Source of the DNA: Nostocales cyanobacterium LEGE 11386
GTDB lineage: Bacteria; Cyanobacteriota; Cyanobacteriia; Cyanobacteriales; Nostocaceae
Reading direction: 5' to 3'
Assembly (NCBI GenBank): GCA_015207155.1
Contig: JADEXK010000003.1
Location: 82,501 to 146,500, forward strand
Length of the DNA: 64,000 nucleotides
The notes under the pieces were generated by a model. It was not told the DNA's origin. It made no database searches and saw only the letters and a list, made by a program, of their open reading frames with translations. The translations under genes were made by a program, and so were the position numbers. This document shows, piece after piece, positions 45,663 through 55,758 of this stretch (its first letter is position 1; every line of letters starts with the position of its first letter).

Positions 45663-46692
45663 TCAAAGAATAGCAATTCTGTTACATGAAGGAATTAGTG
45701 GGACTCAGGGCAAAACAGGGCTGTCACTTTTACGCTACAGTGAAGCTCCCATTGTCGCGTTGATTGATCGCGAGTCTGCTGGCAAATCCGTGCCAGAACT
45801 AACAGGAATTAAGCGTGATGTCCCAATTGTGGCATCAGTAGCAGCAGCCCTAGAGTATAAACCCGAAGTTTTAGTAATTGGCATTGCTCCCAAAGGTGGT
45901 GCTGTACCAGATGATTACTGGCTAGAAATCAAAAACGCTTTAGCAGCTGGGATGTCCTTAGTCAATGGTTTACACACGCCATTAGCAAACATGCCAGAGT
46001 TAAACACACTGCTCAAACCAGGGCAATTAATTTGGGATGTGCGGAAAGAACCAGCTAATTTAGATGTTGCTAATGGGTTGGCACGCACCCTCCCTTGTCG
46101 GCGGGTGCTGACAGTGGGGACTGATATGGCAATCGGCAAAATGTCCACCAGTCTAGAGCTACATTGGGCATCACGACTGCGGGGATGGCGTTCTAAATTC
46201 CTGGCGACAGGTCAAACTGGTGTGATGTTAGAAGGAGACGGCGTACCCTTAGATGCAGTACGGGTGGACTTTGCGGCTGGTGCTGTGGAGCAGATGGTAA
46301 TGCGCTATGGCAAAAACTACGACATCCTCCACGTCGAAGGACAAGGTTCACTGCTGCATCCTGGTTCAACAGCAACCCTTCCCCTGATTCGGGGTTCACA
46401 ACCAACACAACTGATACTAGTACATCGGGCAGGACAAATGCATGTGCGTAATCATCCCCATGTCGTCATTCCGCCATTACCAAAAGTGATTCGGCTGTAT
46501 GAGACTGTGGCCAGCGCCGGTGGAGCCTTTAAAGGTGTGCCAGTAGTAGGTATTGCCTTGAACACAGCTCATCTAGATGAATTTGCCGCGCAAGAAGCGA
46601 TCGCCCAAACAACAGCAGAAACAGGACTAACTTGCACCGATCCTGTGCGCTTTGGTGCCAATGTCCTGTTGGATGCAGTAATGAGGAATTAG
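45646..46692 (+). CDS. DUF1611 family protein, D-glutamate N-acetyltransferase-like (possible DgcN)
   Basis: 348 residues starting at GTG 45646 with GGGGGTG 8-15 nt upstream. The N-terminal part is a Rossmann-like domain (APIVALIDRESAGKSVPEL). The C-terminal part has a P-loop-like fold with VLTVGTDMAIGKMSTSLEL, LATGQTGVMLEGDGVP and ILHVEGQGSLLHPG. DUF1611 proteins, as I recall, were shown to acetylate D-glutamate (DgcN) in a pathway where an enolase-superfamily racemase acts next. The overlapping epimerase gene fits this. Function in cyanobacteria is inferred. Confidence 0.85.
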   Translation: MRLPLNQRIAILLHEGISGTQGKTGLSLLRYSEAPIVALIDRESAGKSVPELTGIKRDVPIVASVAAALEYKPEVLVIGIAPKGGAVPDDYWLEIKNALAAGMSLVNGLHTPLANMPELNTLLKPGQLIWDVRKEPANLDVANGLARTLPCRRVLTVGTDMAIGKMSTSLELHWASRLRGWRSKFLATGQTGVMLEGDGVPLDAVRVDFAAGAVEQMVMRYGKNYDILHVEGQGSLLHPGSTATLPLIRGSQPTQLILVHRAGQMHVRNHPHVVIPPLPKVIRLYETVASAGGAFKGVPVVGIALNTAHLDEFAAQEAIAQTTAETGLTCTDPVRFGANVLLDAVMRN

Positions 46693-46724
46693 CTGAGGTT
46701 TCAATAGATATCTCCGAAAAAGAA

Positions 46725-46754
46725 TGTAGAGACGTTCCATGGAACGTCTCTACA
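46725..46754. repeat. Perfect 30-bp palindrome between convergent genes
   Basis: TGTAGAGACGTTCCA is followed directly by its reverse complement. It lies 33 bp past the DUF1611 stop and about 97 bp from the manA stop. I believe this sequence recurs in many Nostocales; as a hairpin it could end transcription from both sides, but no U-tract follows. Confidence 0.75.
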
Positions 46755-46850
46755 AGGGTTCGAGGATAAACATATTTAATTTCTGGAGATGTCTAATGCA
46801 ATTCGAGTCAACGGGACTGCCTTTACAGCGTTGATTCTTGTTAACACCAA

Positions 46851-47918
46851 TTAAATTGAGTTCACTTCACCTAGCTTGTTGATTTGCTGTTGATCGTATC
46901 CTGCTGCTTGGAGTGGCTCAATGATATCTCGTTGCCTATCTGGAACATAGCAGGCAATCAGATTGGCTTGACGCTTTGGCATAATGCGCACCTCTCCTAC
47001 AGCCGCAGGCAAAATACAAGATTCTCCTGGCTCAAGCTGCTCAATACCAGAGGCAAATTCTAGCTGCACGACATTGCCGACATTGGAGAGAATTAGGCAA
47101 CGGCGGGGATGAGATGGTTCTAAATAGGGTTCATGCAAAATCCAACGCTCAAGGGCGAAGTAGGAACTTGCACACCCAAAAATTCGGGAATTGGCTCTCG
47201 ACTGTAACTTTAGCCCGCTATGCGGACAAGGTTGATAATGGTTTTTTAACTCGTCGAGGGTGGCATTAATATTTGCATACCACTCTTGTTGGCTGTACTC
47301 TTTGCCATACATATCTGTTGGCATCACAGATTGAGCCAGATTCGAGGTTTGTTGAATTTCAAAGACAAGTGTATCTGGGCCAAAAGAATGAATAATTCCC
47401 GCCGGCATATAGACTGTATCGCCTGCTTGAATCGAGTGACGCACCAAAACAGAATCATAGTCACAGGCGACAAAAGCCTCAAATAGCTGCTCCCGTGTAA
47501 ATTCTGACTTAAGTCCTGCCAAGACTGTCGCCCCTGGTGCTGCCCAAAGAATGTGCCAAGCTTCAGTTTTACCATTTGGTTCATTGTGCAATTTTCGAGC
47601 CGTTTCATCATCGGCGTGGAGATGTACGGGCAGCATATGAGATGCATCAATGAACTTGGATAGTAAAGGGAAATGCACTCCCCGCCAGCCAAGACCGACA
47701 AGTTCGTCAGGGTGAGCTAATACGAGTTCATGTAAAGTTCGACCAGCCAGAGCGCCATTAACAACAGTCCCCGTTTTGTTTTTGTAATCGCTCACTTCCC
47801 AAGTTTCGGCTACTTTCCCCGCAGGCAAGTCACGCTTGCCCAAAACTTCTGGTATCAGCCGTTCGCCAAAATTGTATTTTTGGATATTAAAAGTTAGCTT
47901 CAGTGGGTACCAATCCAT
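46851..47918 (-). CDS. manA: Class I mannose-6-phosphate isomerase
   Basis: 355 residues in the type I phosphomannose isomerase cupin fold. Zinc ligands lie in MLPVHLHADDE and the WHILWAAPG region, and AGIIHSFGPDTLVFEIQQTS is the conserved second-cupin stretch. The enzyme interconverts fructose-6-phosphate and mannose-6-phosphate, feeding GDP-mannose and exopolysaccharide synthesis. It is somewhat shorter than enterobacterial ManA and lacks the helical insert, as in many cyanobacteria. Transcribed alone; it converges with the DUF1611 gene. Confidence 0.88.
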   Translation of the reverse strand: MDWYPLKLTFNIQKYNFGERLIPEVLGKRDLPAGKVAETWEVSDYKNKTGTVVNGALAGRTLHELVLAHPDELVGLGWRGVHFPLLSKFIDASHMLPVHLHADDETARKLHNEPNGKTEAWHILWAAPGATVLAGLKSEFTREQLFEAFVACDYDSVLVRHSIQAGDTVYMPAGIIHSFGPDTLVFEIQQTSNLAQSVMPTDMYGKEYSQQEWYANINATLDELKNHYQPCPHSGLKLQSRANSRIFGCASSYFALERWILHEPYLEPSHPRRCLILSNVGNVVQLEFASGIEQLEPGESCILPAAVGEVRIMPKRQANLIACYVPDRQRDIIEPLQAAGYDQQQINKLGEVNSI

Positions 47919-48219
47919 TCAACCTCCCCCGATCATAATCTTTAGTTTTCAGGTAATAGAAGGGAAAGACCTCTATCTACAGGCTAATCAAGACATGAAA
48001 TTTGAGGAAATCATCCCTTAATCAAGCGATCGCTCACCTGCATCCCCGGATGATTAATACCAAGCACATCCAGTAGGTTGTCCATTTGATAGAAGACAGA
48101 TGCTATCATTTGCCCTGCATATGTAAATTGAAAAGTTGTAGGGGCGCAAGGTTTTGTGTTTTCATAGCAGTTGCCACATAGCTGAGGAAATAAGCTCATC
48201 ATCAAACCTGGACACCAAG

Positions 48220-48371
48220 AGATTTTCCCACCTGTCCCCCTTCGGGTGATGCCTCCGGCACGTCTGCGACGGTAAGCGCAGCGCCCGTCAAGGCTTTACG
48301 CCAGTCGCTCATGGGGGAGATCCCCAAGACCGCGCTAGCTCACCTGTCCTCTGTCCCCTGTCCCCTGTCAT
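48220..48371. repeat. Palindromic and CCCCTGT heptamer repeats upstream of pyrB
   Basis: The 461-bp gap between manA and pyrB includes GC-rich palindromes (about 48250-48335; GCGACGGTAAGCGCAGCGCC and a GGGGGAGATCCCC dyad) and a short heptamer run TGTCCCC/TGTCCCC/TGTC ending 48369. The rest (47919-48219) holds only a doubtful 64-codon minus-strand open frame. Confidence 0.6.
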
Positions 48372-48379
48372 AGCTATTT

Positions 48380-49387
48380 ATGCCTACTAGCACCTGGAAT
48401 CGTCATCACGTTCTTTCTCTAGCTGACTTCACCACCGCCGAATACGATACTGTTTTACAAACTGCTGCCAGTTTTCAGGAAGTGCTATCACGGCGGACGA
48501 AGAAAGTACCAAGTTTGCAAGGACAGGTGGTGGCAAATTTATTTTTTGAACCATCTACACGTACTCGCAGTAGTTTTGAACTGGCGGCTAAACGCTTAAG
48601 TGCAGATACGCTGAACTTTGCCGCAGCAACTTCTTCCATGACGAAGGGAGAGACAATTCTAGATACAGCCAAAACTTATTTGGCAATGGGAACTGATATT
48701 ATGGTGATCCGCCATCGAGAGGCAGGAGTACCCCAGGCGATCGCCCAGGAAATGGATCGCCTAGGTGTCCGAGTTAGCGTCCTCAATGCTGGTGATGGTC
48801 AACATGAACATCCTTCCCAAGCACTGCTAGATTTATTTACTATCTGTACTCTAATTGACCCCAATCATCCCCATTTAGAACTTTTAAAAGGTAAAAAAAT
48901 TGCGATCGTTGGAGATATTTTACATTCTCGTGTCGCCCGCTCTAATATTTGGAGTTTAACGGCCAGTGGGGCCCAAGTGCATCTGGCTGCACCACCGACG
49001 CTCTTACCCAAGTTATTTGCCGAGTATGTCTGTGAAGAAAAAGCCGAATCTCGGCAACTATTTTTACATTGGCAGTTAGAACCCGCTTTGCAAGATGCTG
49101 ATTTTGTGATGACTTTGCGTCTGCAAAAGGAACGCATGACAGCTCATTTACTTCCCAGTTTGCGAGAATATCATCAGTTATTTGGCATCACACGGACAAA
49201 GTTGCAACTATGCAAGTCTAACGTCAAAGTTTTACATCCAGGCCCAGTCAATCGTGGTGTAGAAATTAGCTCAGATTTAATGGATGACCCAGAATTTAGC
49301 CTGATCCAGTCCCAAGTTACCAGTGGTATCGCCATTCGCATGGCGTTGTTGTATTTATTAGGTAGTGGTAAGGTTTCAGGAATATGA
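48380..49387 (+). CDS. pyrB: Aspartate carbamoyltransferase catalytic subunit
   Basis: 335 residues. The carbamoyl-phosphate site [19 protein letters not shown], the loop [33 protein letters not shown] and the aspartate-side motif [13 protein letters not shown] are all present. It catalyses the first committed step of pyrimidine synthesis, carbamoyl phosphate plus aspartate to carbamoyl-aspartate. Length is normal for the cyanobacterial form. The start ATG 48380 lies just after a heptamer repeat run; no ribosome site is obvious. It converges with pnp. Confidence 0.96.
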   Translation: MPTSTWNRHHVLSLADFTTAEYDTVLQTAASFQEVLSRRTKKVPSLQGQVVANLFFEPSTRTRSSFELAAKRLSADTLNFAAATSSMTKGETILDTAKTYLAMGTDIMVIRHREAGVPQAIAQEMDRLGVRVSVLNAGDGQHEHPSQALLDLFTICTLIDPNHPHLELLKGKKIAIVGDILHSRVARSNIWSLTASGAQVHLAAPPTLLPKLFAEYVCEEKAESRQLFLHWQLEPALQDADFVMTLRLQKERMTAHLLPSLREYHQLFGITRTKLQLCKSNVKVLHPGPVNRGVEISSDLMDDPEFSLIQSQVTSGIAIRMALLYLLGSGKVSGI

Positions 49388-49433
49388 ACTACCTACGCAG
49401 TTCGCTTCTAATTCTTAATTAAAAAAGCGTATG

Positions 49434-49484
49434 GCGATGCCTTTAACTTAGGCATCGCGGATTTTAGATAAAAAATCTAAAATC
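49434..49484. terminator. Two consecutive hairpins between convergent pyrB and pnp
   Basis: GCGATGCC (49434-49441) pairs with GGCATCGC (49451-49458), then GATTTTAGAT (49460-49469) pairs with ATCTAAAATC (49475-49484). Together they can end transcription from both directions, though U-tracts are short. Confidence 0.6.
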
Positions 49485-49494
49485 CCCAATCGAT

Positions 49495-51651
49495 TTAACG
49501 ATTCACTGCCGCAGCTTCCCGCGCCGCAGTCGCCTGATCTGGGTGGATACCCAAACGTGTGAGATTAATCCGTCCTTTATTGTCAATTTCTCGCACTTTG
49601 ACAATTACTTCATCCCCAACTGCTACTTCATCTTCAACTTTGCCAACGCGGTAGTCAGCTAGTTGAGAGATGTGAATCATGCCTTCTTTACCAGGCAGAA
49701 ATTCTACAAATGCACCAATTGGGATAATCCGAGTTACGCGTCCTACGTAAACATCACCTTCGTGTAACTTGCGAGTCATGCCTTGAATGATGTTACGGGC
49801 TTTCTTCGCCTTGCTTTCATCTACAGCTGAAATTGTGACGGTGCCATCGTCTTCGATGTCTATCTTCGCACCTGTTTCTTCAGTGATACCCTTAATTGTT
49901 TTGCCTCCAGGCCCAATGACCAGACCAATCATGTCTGAATCAATCTTGATAGTCAACAGACGTGGGGCATAGGGTGAGGTTTCAGGGCGTGGTTCTTCGA
50001 TAGTCTGAAGCATTTTCTCCAGAATATGCAACCGGGCTGATTTAGCTTGGTGAACGGCTTGGGCAATAATATCCAAAGACAGACCAGGGATTTTCATATC
50101 CATTTGCAGGGCGGTAATACCGCTATCTGTCCCGGCGACTTTAAAGTCCATATCGCCTAAGAAGTCCTCAATCCCCTGAATGTCAGTCAGGACTCGTACT
50201 TCGTCACCTTCTTTAATCAAACCCATTGCTGCACCGCTAACAGGTTTGAGAATGGGGACACCAGCATCCATCAACGATAGAGTGGAACCGCACACCGAAC
50301 CCATAGAAGTGGAACCGTTAGAAGAAAGCACTTCCGAGACGACACGAATCACGTAAGGGAATTGTTCTTTTGGCGGTAGCACTGGTAGCAACGCTCTTTC
50401 TGCTAAAGCACCGTGACCGATTTCGCGCCTACCGGGAAAACGCAGAGGTTTAGTTTCCCCAACAGAGAAAGGCGGGAAGTTGTAATGATGCAAATAACGT
50501 TTAGATTGGTCTATTTGCAAGTCATCGTTGAGGTTTTGGGCATCTCCGGGAGTACCTAGGGTACAGGTGGATAATACTTGAGTTAGTCCCCGGTTAAATA
50601 AACCACTGCCATGGACTCGCTTGGGTAAGACACCAACTTGACAAGAAACTGGACGCACTTCATCTAGTTTGCGACCATCAACGCGAACGTTATCTTCGAT
50701 GATTTGACGGCGCATGAAGTGTTTAGTAATGTCTTTAAAAGTATTACCGAGTGCCTTACTATTTGTGGTCGCAGCAACTCGTACTTCGTCTTCTTCTGGT
50801 AATTCCGCGATCGCATTGGCAATTTCATCCTTCACAGCATCCAAAGCGGTATCCCGTTCGGTTTTGCTGAATTCAAATTGAGACAGGATTTTTTTAATCT
50901 CGTGACTGGCGCGATCGCGGATATAGTTGTTCAGTGTCTGGTCTACTTCTGGTGGTGCTTCTTGCACTATTTGCAGTCCCAGTTCTGCGACTAAATCTAG
51001 CTGCGCTTGAATTAAATCTCGCACTGCTTCGTAGCCAAAGTCAATCGCTTCGATAATATCTTGCTCTGGCAACTGATTAGCTCCCGCCTCCACCATAATC
51101 ACACCGTGGGGTGAACCTGCCACTACCAGATCCAAATCTCCGTTTTCGGTTTCTGCATAGGTGGGGTTAATAATGAAATCATCTCCCACTAAGCCTACCC
51201 TAACTGCTGCCATTGGCCCGTTAAACGGAATTTGAGCTATTAAAGTAGCAATGGAAGCACCAGTTACTGCTAAGACATCAGGTGGAACTAGCTCGTCCAT
51301 TGACAGGGTAAAGGCGACAATTTGCAGGTCATCCCGCAACCATGAAGGGAACAAAGGCCGCATCGGGCGGTCTATCAGACGACTAGTAAGAATTGTTTTT
51401 TCTGGTGGACGTCCTTCCCGCCGCATGATCCCGCCGGGAATCCTACCTGCGGCATATAGTCTTTCTTCATAATCTACTGTAAGGGGAAGAAAATCTATGC
51501 CTTCTCTGCCTTGCGATCGCGTAGCCGTTACCAAAACAGATGTGTCCCCTGATTCTATTAAAACTGACCCACCAGCTTGGGGAGCTAGTAAGCCTACCTT
51601 CAGTCGAATATCCCTGCCATCGAAGGATATTGACTTATCAACTTCTGCCAT
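49495..51651 (-). CDS. pnp: Polyribonucleotide nucleotidyltransferase (PNPase)
   Basis: 718 residues with the full PNPase layout: two RNase PH-like domains ([40 protein letters not shown] and [19 protein letters not shown]), a KH domain ([16 protein letters not shown]) and a C-terminal S1 domain ([20 protein letters not shown] to GRINLTRLG). It degrades RNA 3' to 5' using phosphate and, in cyanobacteria that lack poly(A) polymerase I, also makes heteropolymeric tails. Normal length. Transcribed on its own here. Confidence 0.97.
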   Translation of the reverse strand: MAEVDKSISFDGRDIRLKVGLLAPQAGGSVLIESGDTSVLVTATRSQGREGIDFLPLTVDYEERLYAAGRIPGGIMRREGRPPEKTILTSRLIDRPMRPLFPSWLRDDLQIVAFTLSMDELVPPDVLAVTGASIATLIAQIPFNGPMAAVRVGLVGDDFIINPTYAETENGDLDLVVAGSPHGVIMVEAGANQLPEQDIIEAIDFGYEAVRDLIQAQLDLVAELGLQIVQEAPPEVDQTLNNYIRDRASHEIKKILSQFEFSKTERDTALDAVKDEIANAIAELPEEDEVRVAATTNSKALGNTFKDITKHFMRRQIIEDNVRVDGRKLDEVRPVSCQVGVLPKRVHGSGLFNRGLTQVLSTCTLGTPGDAQNLNDDLQIDQSKRYLHHYNFPPFSVGETKPLRFPGRREIGHGALAERALLPVLPPKEQFPYVIRVVSEVLSSNGSTSMGSVCGSTLSLMDAGVPILKPVSGAAMGLIKEGDEVRVLTDIQGIEDFLGDMDFKVAGTDSGITALQMDMKIPGLSLDIIAQAVHQAKSARLHILEKMLQTIEEPRPETSPYAPRLLTIKIDSDMIGLVIGPGGKTIKGITEETGAKIDIEDDGTVTISAVDESKAKKARNIIQGMTRKLHEGDVYVGRVTRIIPIGAFVEFLPGKEGMIHISQLADYRVGKVEDEVAVGDEVIVKVREIDNKGRINLTRLGIHPDQATAAREAAAVNR

Positions 51652-51752
51652 TCAGTTTTTTTTCCTTCTCTTTCGCTATTCTCTTTCTGTGGCAATCCTA
51701 ACATTTATGCCCTAAGACTGACTTCTGGTACATACAAAGATAAACAAGTCGT

Positions 51753-52298
51753 TTAACGCAAAGCGCGATATAGTACCAGCGCCTCTACCACTTGCTCATC
51801 TGCTAGCTTCACCGCCCGAGGAATATTCCCAATCACATCAAATCCTAACGATTGCCAAAGTCTAATTGAAGGTATATTAGTCTCAAAGATCAAATTAAAC
51901 ATCACTGCTTCGTAGCCAAGGTTCGCTGCGATCTCCAGCATAGCCTCGCCCATTAACCTGCCTATACCCTGACCGCGTAATACTGGTTGTACAATAAAAC
52001 CAGCGTTGCAAATATGGCTACACCGACCTGGAAAGTTTGGCTTTAAATAAAATGCCCCCAGCACCTCTTGAGGCTTGTCTGTAGTGTCTTGAGTACATGC
52101 CCTGACGACGAAGGCATCCTGACTTAACCAGTAAGTTGCAAATTCTGCCTCAGACAGAGGTTTTGTTTGGGGATAGGTTTTATCTTCAAGAATTACCACA
52201 TTTAGTAATGACCTCACCACCTCTTGCTCTTCGGGTTGCATATAATCTAGTTCTACTACTAACCCATTTTTTAAAACTTGATTAAAGGGAAGTTTCAT
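51753..52298 (-). CDS. GNAT-family N-acetyltransferase
   Basis: 181 residues. The acetyl-CoA loop is in the conserved strand-turn-helix VLRGQGIGRLMGEAMLEIA (Q/RxxGxG/A), preceded by LGAFYLKPNFPGRCSHICNA and followed by IRLWQSLGFDVIG, which are the usual GNAT strands 4 to 6. The acceptor cannot be told from sequence. It resembles fungal and cyanobacterial N-acetyltransferases that act on small molecules. It diverges from the SNF2 helicase gene. Confidence 0.85.
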   Translation of the reverse strand: MKLPFNQVLKNGLVVELDYMQPEEQEVVRSLLNVVILEDKTYPQTKPLSEAEFATYWLSQDAFVVRACTQDTTDKPQEVLGAFYLKPNFPGRCSHICNAGFIVQPVLRGQGIGRLMGEAMLEIAANLGYEAVMFNLIFETNIPSIRLWQSLGFDVIGNIPRAVKLADEQVVEALVLYRALR

Positions 52299-52438
52299 GA
52301 GGAATAAACTTGATTATGTATGATTTACTTAAACTAATTATTATCTTAAAGTTTTGATTGAATAATTTATTTTTTGGGTAAAATCCCCAAAAAAACAAAC
52401 ATTTATTTGAATTTGGCGAAAACTTGAGTAGTTAGCAA

Positions 52439-55400
52439 ATGGCAATTTTACACGGTAGTTGGTTACTAAAAAATCAAAACAGTTGTTTATTTATTTGGGG
52501 CGAAACTTGGCGATCATCAGCAGTTAACTTTGAACTTGGTGCATCTAGAGATATACCACCACATCCACTGGCGATGACACCAGTTGAGTTAAATGAGTGG
52601 TTGCGTTCTCAGAACCTAAAAATTACTCAATCAATGCAGCAACCCCAAGCGGCTTTAGCTGCCAGTGGGCAAACTCGTAAAGGTGCAAGTACATCGGCAG
52701 TAACTTTGCCAACGCTCTCTCAAATCATTGCTTTACCAACTTATGTCGGAGAAAACAATCAGCAAGAAATAACATCTATTTCCCCCTTACATTCTGCCAC
52801 TTTGGGAACGGAGATAGACTCTTGGCAATACCTACAACCTTGGCGAGTTGAGGGTTTTTGCCTCAACTCCACCGAAGCCATGAAATTTCTCACTTCGCTG
52901 CCCCTGAATGCGGCAAACGGCGAAGATGCCTTACTGGGTGGAGATTTACGCTTTTGGTCACAGGTTGCCCGTTGGAGTTTGGACTTAATCGCGCGGTGTA
53001 AATTCTTACCAAATATCGAGCGGCAATCCGATAGTTCTATGGTGGCTAAGTGGCAAGTACTTTTAGACAGTGCTGTAGATGGAACGCGCCTAGAAAAATT
53101 TGCCGCGAAGATGCCGTTGGCTTGTCGTACTTATCAGGGAGATGAGGGAGAAAATACCTCATCGTCTCTCCTCAAAATAGATTTTCCCACAGAACCACAG
53201 GAATTATTGCTGGGGTTTCTTAACAGTACGATAGATGCCCAAGTGCGAGAAATGATAGGTTCTCAACCTCTGATGGAAACTAGGGTGATGGCATCTTTAC
53301 CATCTGCGGTGCGACAGTGGTTACAAGCTTTAACTAGTGCAGCCAACACAGTGAGTGCAGATGCCATGGAAGTGGAACGCTTGGCAGCAGCGTTAACAGC
53401 TTGGACTATGCCGTTACAATACCAACTGGCAGGAAAAGCGTCGTTTCGCACTTGTTTTCAACTGCATCCACCAGAGTCTGGAGAAACAGATTGGATATTG
53501 GCTTATTTTCTCCAAGCAACAGATGATCCTGAATTTTTAGTAGATGCGGCAACTATTTGGCATCACCCTGTTGAGCAATTAGTTTATCAAAATCGCACAA
53601 TTGATCAGCCCCAAGAAACGTTATTGCGGGGATTGGGTTTAGCTTCCCGATTGTATCCAGTTCTGGCACCCAGTTTAGAAACTGAATATCCTCAATTTTG
53701 TCGCCTTAACCCATTACAAGCTTATGAATTTATCAAGTCTGTTGTTTGGCGGTTTGAAGATAGTGGTTTGGGAGTGATTTTACCTCCGAGTTTAGCGAAT
53801 CGCGAGGGATGGGCGAACCGTTTAGGTTTGAAAATTAGTGCAGAAACTCAAAAGACAAAGCAGGGACGCTTAGGTTTACAGAGTTTGCTAAATTTTCAAT
53901 GGCAATTGGCAATTGGTGGACAAACTATTTCTAAAACTGAGTTTAATAAACTTGTGGCTTTGAATAGCCCATTAGTAGAAATTAACGGCGAATGGGTAGA
54001 GTTGCGATCGCAAGATATTAAGACAGCACAGTCATTTTTTGCTTCTCGCAAAGACCAAATGGCGCTTTCTTTGGAAGATGCTTTACGTTTGAGTACGGGA
54101 GACACCCAGGCGATTGAAAAATTACCCGTGGTCAGTTTTGAGGCATCTGGGGCATTACAAGAGTTGATTGGGGCACTAACAAACAACCAGGCGATCTCGC
54201 CTTTGCCTACACCCGCCAATTTTCAGGGACAGTTGCGACCTTATCAAGAACGAGGCGCAGCTTGGTTGGCTTTTCTAGAACGTTGGGGTTTGGGTGCATG
54301 TCTCGCCGATGATATGGGACTCGGTAAAACTATTCAGTTTATCGCCTTCCTCCTCCACCTGAAAGAACAGGATGCATTAGAAAATCCGACACTCTTAGTA
54401 TGTCCAACTTCGGTTTTAGGCAACTGGGAACGGGAAATCAAAAGATTTGCCCCCACGCTGAAAGTATTACAACATCACGGCGATAAACGTCTTAAAGGTA
54501 AGGCGTTTGTGGAAGCGGTCAAACAACACGATGTAGTCATCACCAGTTACTCATTAGTTCACCGAGATATTAAGTCATTACAGGGTGTATCTTGGCAGGT
54601 AATTGTGTTAGATGAAGCCCAGAATGTAAAAAATCCCGAAGCCAAACAATCTCAAGCAATCAGACAATTAGAAGCAACATTCCGTGTAGCTTTAACAGGA
54701 ACACCAGTAGAAAATAGATTGCAAGAATTGTGGTCTATTTTAGATTTCCTCAATCCTGGATATTTAGGTAATCGGCAATTCTTCCAGAGACGGTTTGCCA
54801 TGCCAATAGAAAAATACGGGGATGCCGCATCATTAAATCAATTGCGTTCTTTAGTGCAACCCTTTATTCTGCGCCGTTTAAAAACTGACCGCAATATCAT
54901 TCAGGACTTGCCAGAAAAGCAAGAAATGACAGTATTTTGTGGTCTCACTACTGAACAAGCCGAACTTTATCAACAAGTAGTGGAAGCATCTTTAACAGAT
55001 ATTGAATCTGCGTCAGGCTTGCAACGTCGAGGCATGATTTTAGCCTTGCTAATCAAACTCAAACAAATCTGTAATCACCCGTCTCAATATTTGAAATTAG
55101 CCACATTACAACAACATCATTCAGCTAAATTGCAACGGCTAGAGGAAATGTTAGATGAGGCTTTAGCGGAAGGCGATTGCTCTTTAATCTTCACGCAATT
55201 TGCGGAATGGGGCAAATTACTAAAACCGCATTTAGAAAATAAACTAGGGCGAGAAATCTTGTTTTTATATGGTAGCACCAGTAAAAAACAACGTGAGGAA
55301 ATGATCGACCGTTTCCAACACGATCCCCAAGGGCCACCAATTATGATTCTCTCTTTAAAAGCAGGTGGTGTAGGATTAAATTTAACTAGAGCAAATCATG

Positions 55401-55669
55401 TATTCCACTTTGATAGATGGTGGAATCCTGCTGTAGAAAACCAAGCGACAGACCGAGTATTTCGCATTGGTCAAACCCGTAACGTCCAAGTGCATAAATT
55501 TGTCTGCACTGGGACTTTAGAAGAAAAAATTCATGACATGATTGAAAGTAAAAAACAACTAGCCGAACAAGTAGTTGGGGCTGGGGAAGAATGGCTCACT
55601 GAAATGGATACAAACCAACTGCGTAATTTACTCCTACTTGATCGCAGTGCCGTCATTGAAGAAGAATAG
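52439..55669 (+). CDS. SNF2/RapA-family helicase-like ATPase with SNF2-associated N-terminal domain
   Basis: 1076 residues. The first 560 or so belong to the SNF2-associated region (DUF3670-type in the middle, e.g. FRTCFQLHPPESGETDW). The ATPase core follows: RPYQERGAAWLAFLERWG, Walker A DDMGLGKTIQF, Walker B VIVLDEAQNVKN, TGTPVENRLQELWSI, and motif VI QATDRVFRIGQTRNVQVHKF. It should translocate on DNA and remodel protein-DNA complexes, without a visible nuclease domain. The start MAILHGSWL is typical. A SWIM zinc-finger gene follows in the same direction, a pairing common in cyanobacteria that suggests a functional complex. Confidence 0.92.
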   Translation: MAILHGSWLLKNQNSCLFIWGETWRSSAVNFELGASRDIPPHPLAMTPVELNEWLRSQNLKITQSMQQPQAALAASGQTRKGASTSAVTLPTLSQIIALPTYVGENNQQEITSISPLHSATLGTEIDSWQYLQPWRVEGFCLNSTEAMKFLTSLPLNAANGEDALLGGDLRFWSQVARWSLDLIARCKFLPNIERQSDSSMVAKWQVLLDSAVDGTRLEKFAAKMPLACRTYQGDEGENTSSSLLKIDFPTEPQELLLGFLNSTIDAQVREMIGSQPLMETRVMASLPSAVRQWLQALTSAANTVSADAMEVERLAAALTAWTMPLQYQLAGKASFRTCFQLHPPESGETDWILAYFLQATDDPEFLVDAATIWHHPVEQLVYQNRTIDQPQETLLRGLGLASRLYPVLAPSLETEYPQFCRLNPLQAYEFIKSVVWRFEDSGLGVILPPSLANREGWANRLGLKISAETQKTKQGRLGLQSLLNFQWQLAIGGQTISKTEFNKLVALNSPLVEINGEWVELRSQDIKTAQSFFASRKDQMALSLEDALRLSTGDTQAIEKLPVVSFEASGALQELIGALTNNQAISPLPTPANFQGQLRPYQERGAAWLAFLERWGLGACLADDMGLGKTIQFIAFLLHLKEQDALENPTLLVCPTSVLGNWEREIKRFAPTLKVLQHHGDKRLKGKAFVEAVKQHDVVITSYSLVHRDIKSLQGVSWQVIVLDEAQNVKNPEAKQSQAIRQLEATFRVALTGTPVENRLQELWSILDFLNPGYLGNRQFFQRRFAMPIEKYGDAASLNQLRSLVQPFILRRLKTDRNIIQDLPEKQEMTVFCGLTTEQAELYQQVVEASLTDIESASGLQRRGMILALLIKLKQICNHPSQYLKLATLQQHHSAKLQRLEEMLDEALAEGDCSLIFTQFAEWGKLLKPHLENKLGREILFLYGSTSKKQREEMIDRFQHDPQGPPIMILSLKAGGVGLNLTRANHVFHFDRWWNPAVENQATDRVFRIGQTRNVQVHKFVCTGTLEEKIHDMIESKKQLAEQVVGAGEEWLTEMDTNQLRNLLLLDRSAVIEEE

Positions 55670-55758
55670 AAATTGAGTCTTCTTGGTGTTTTGGTGTCTT
55701 CGTGTTTTTTTACCACAAGGACACAAAGAAAATACAAGTCAATTTAAAAAGCAAAGTT

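Noticed and set aside
48011..48205. 64-codon minus-strand open frame (MMMSLFPQLCGNC...) between manA and pyrB
   Set aside because: No recognisable family; part of it appears to be dispersed-repeat sequence (TTGTAGGGGCGCAAGG). Could be real, but support is too thin.
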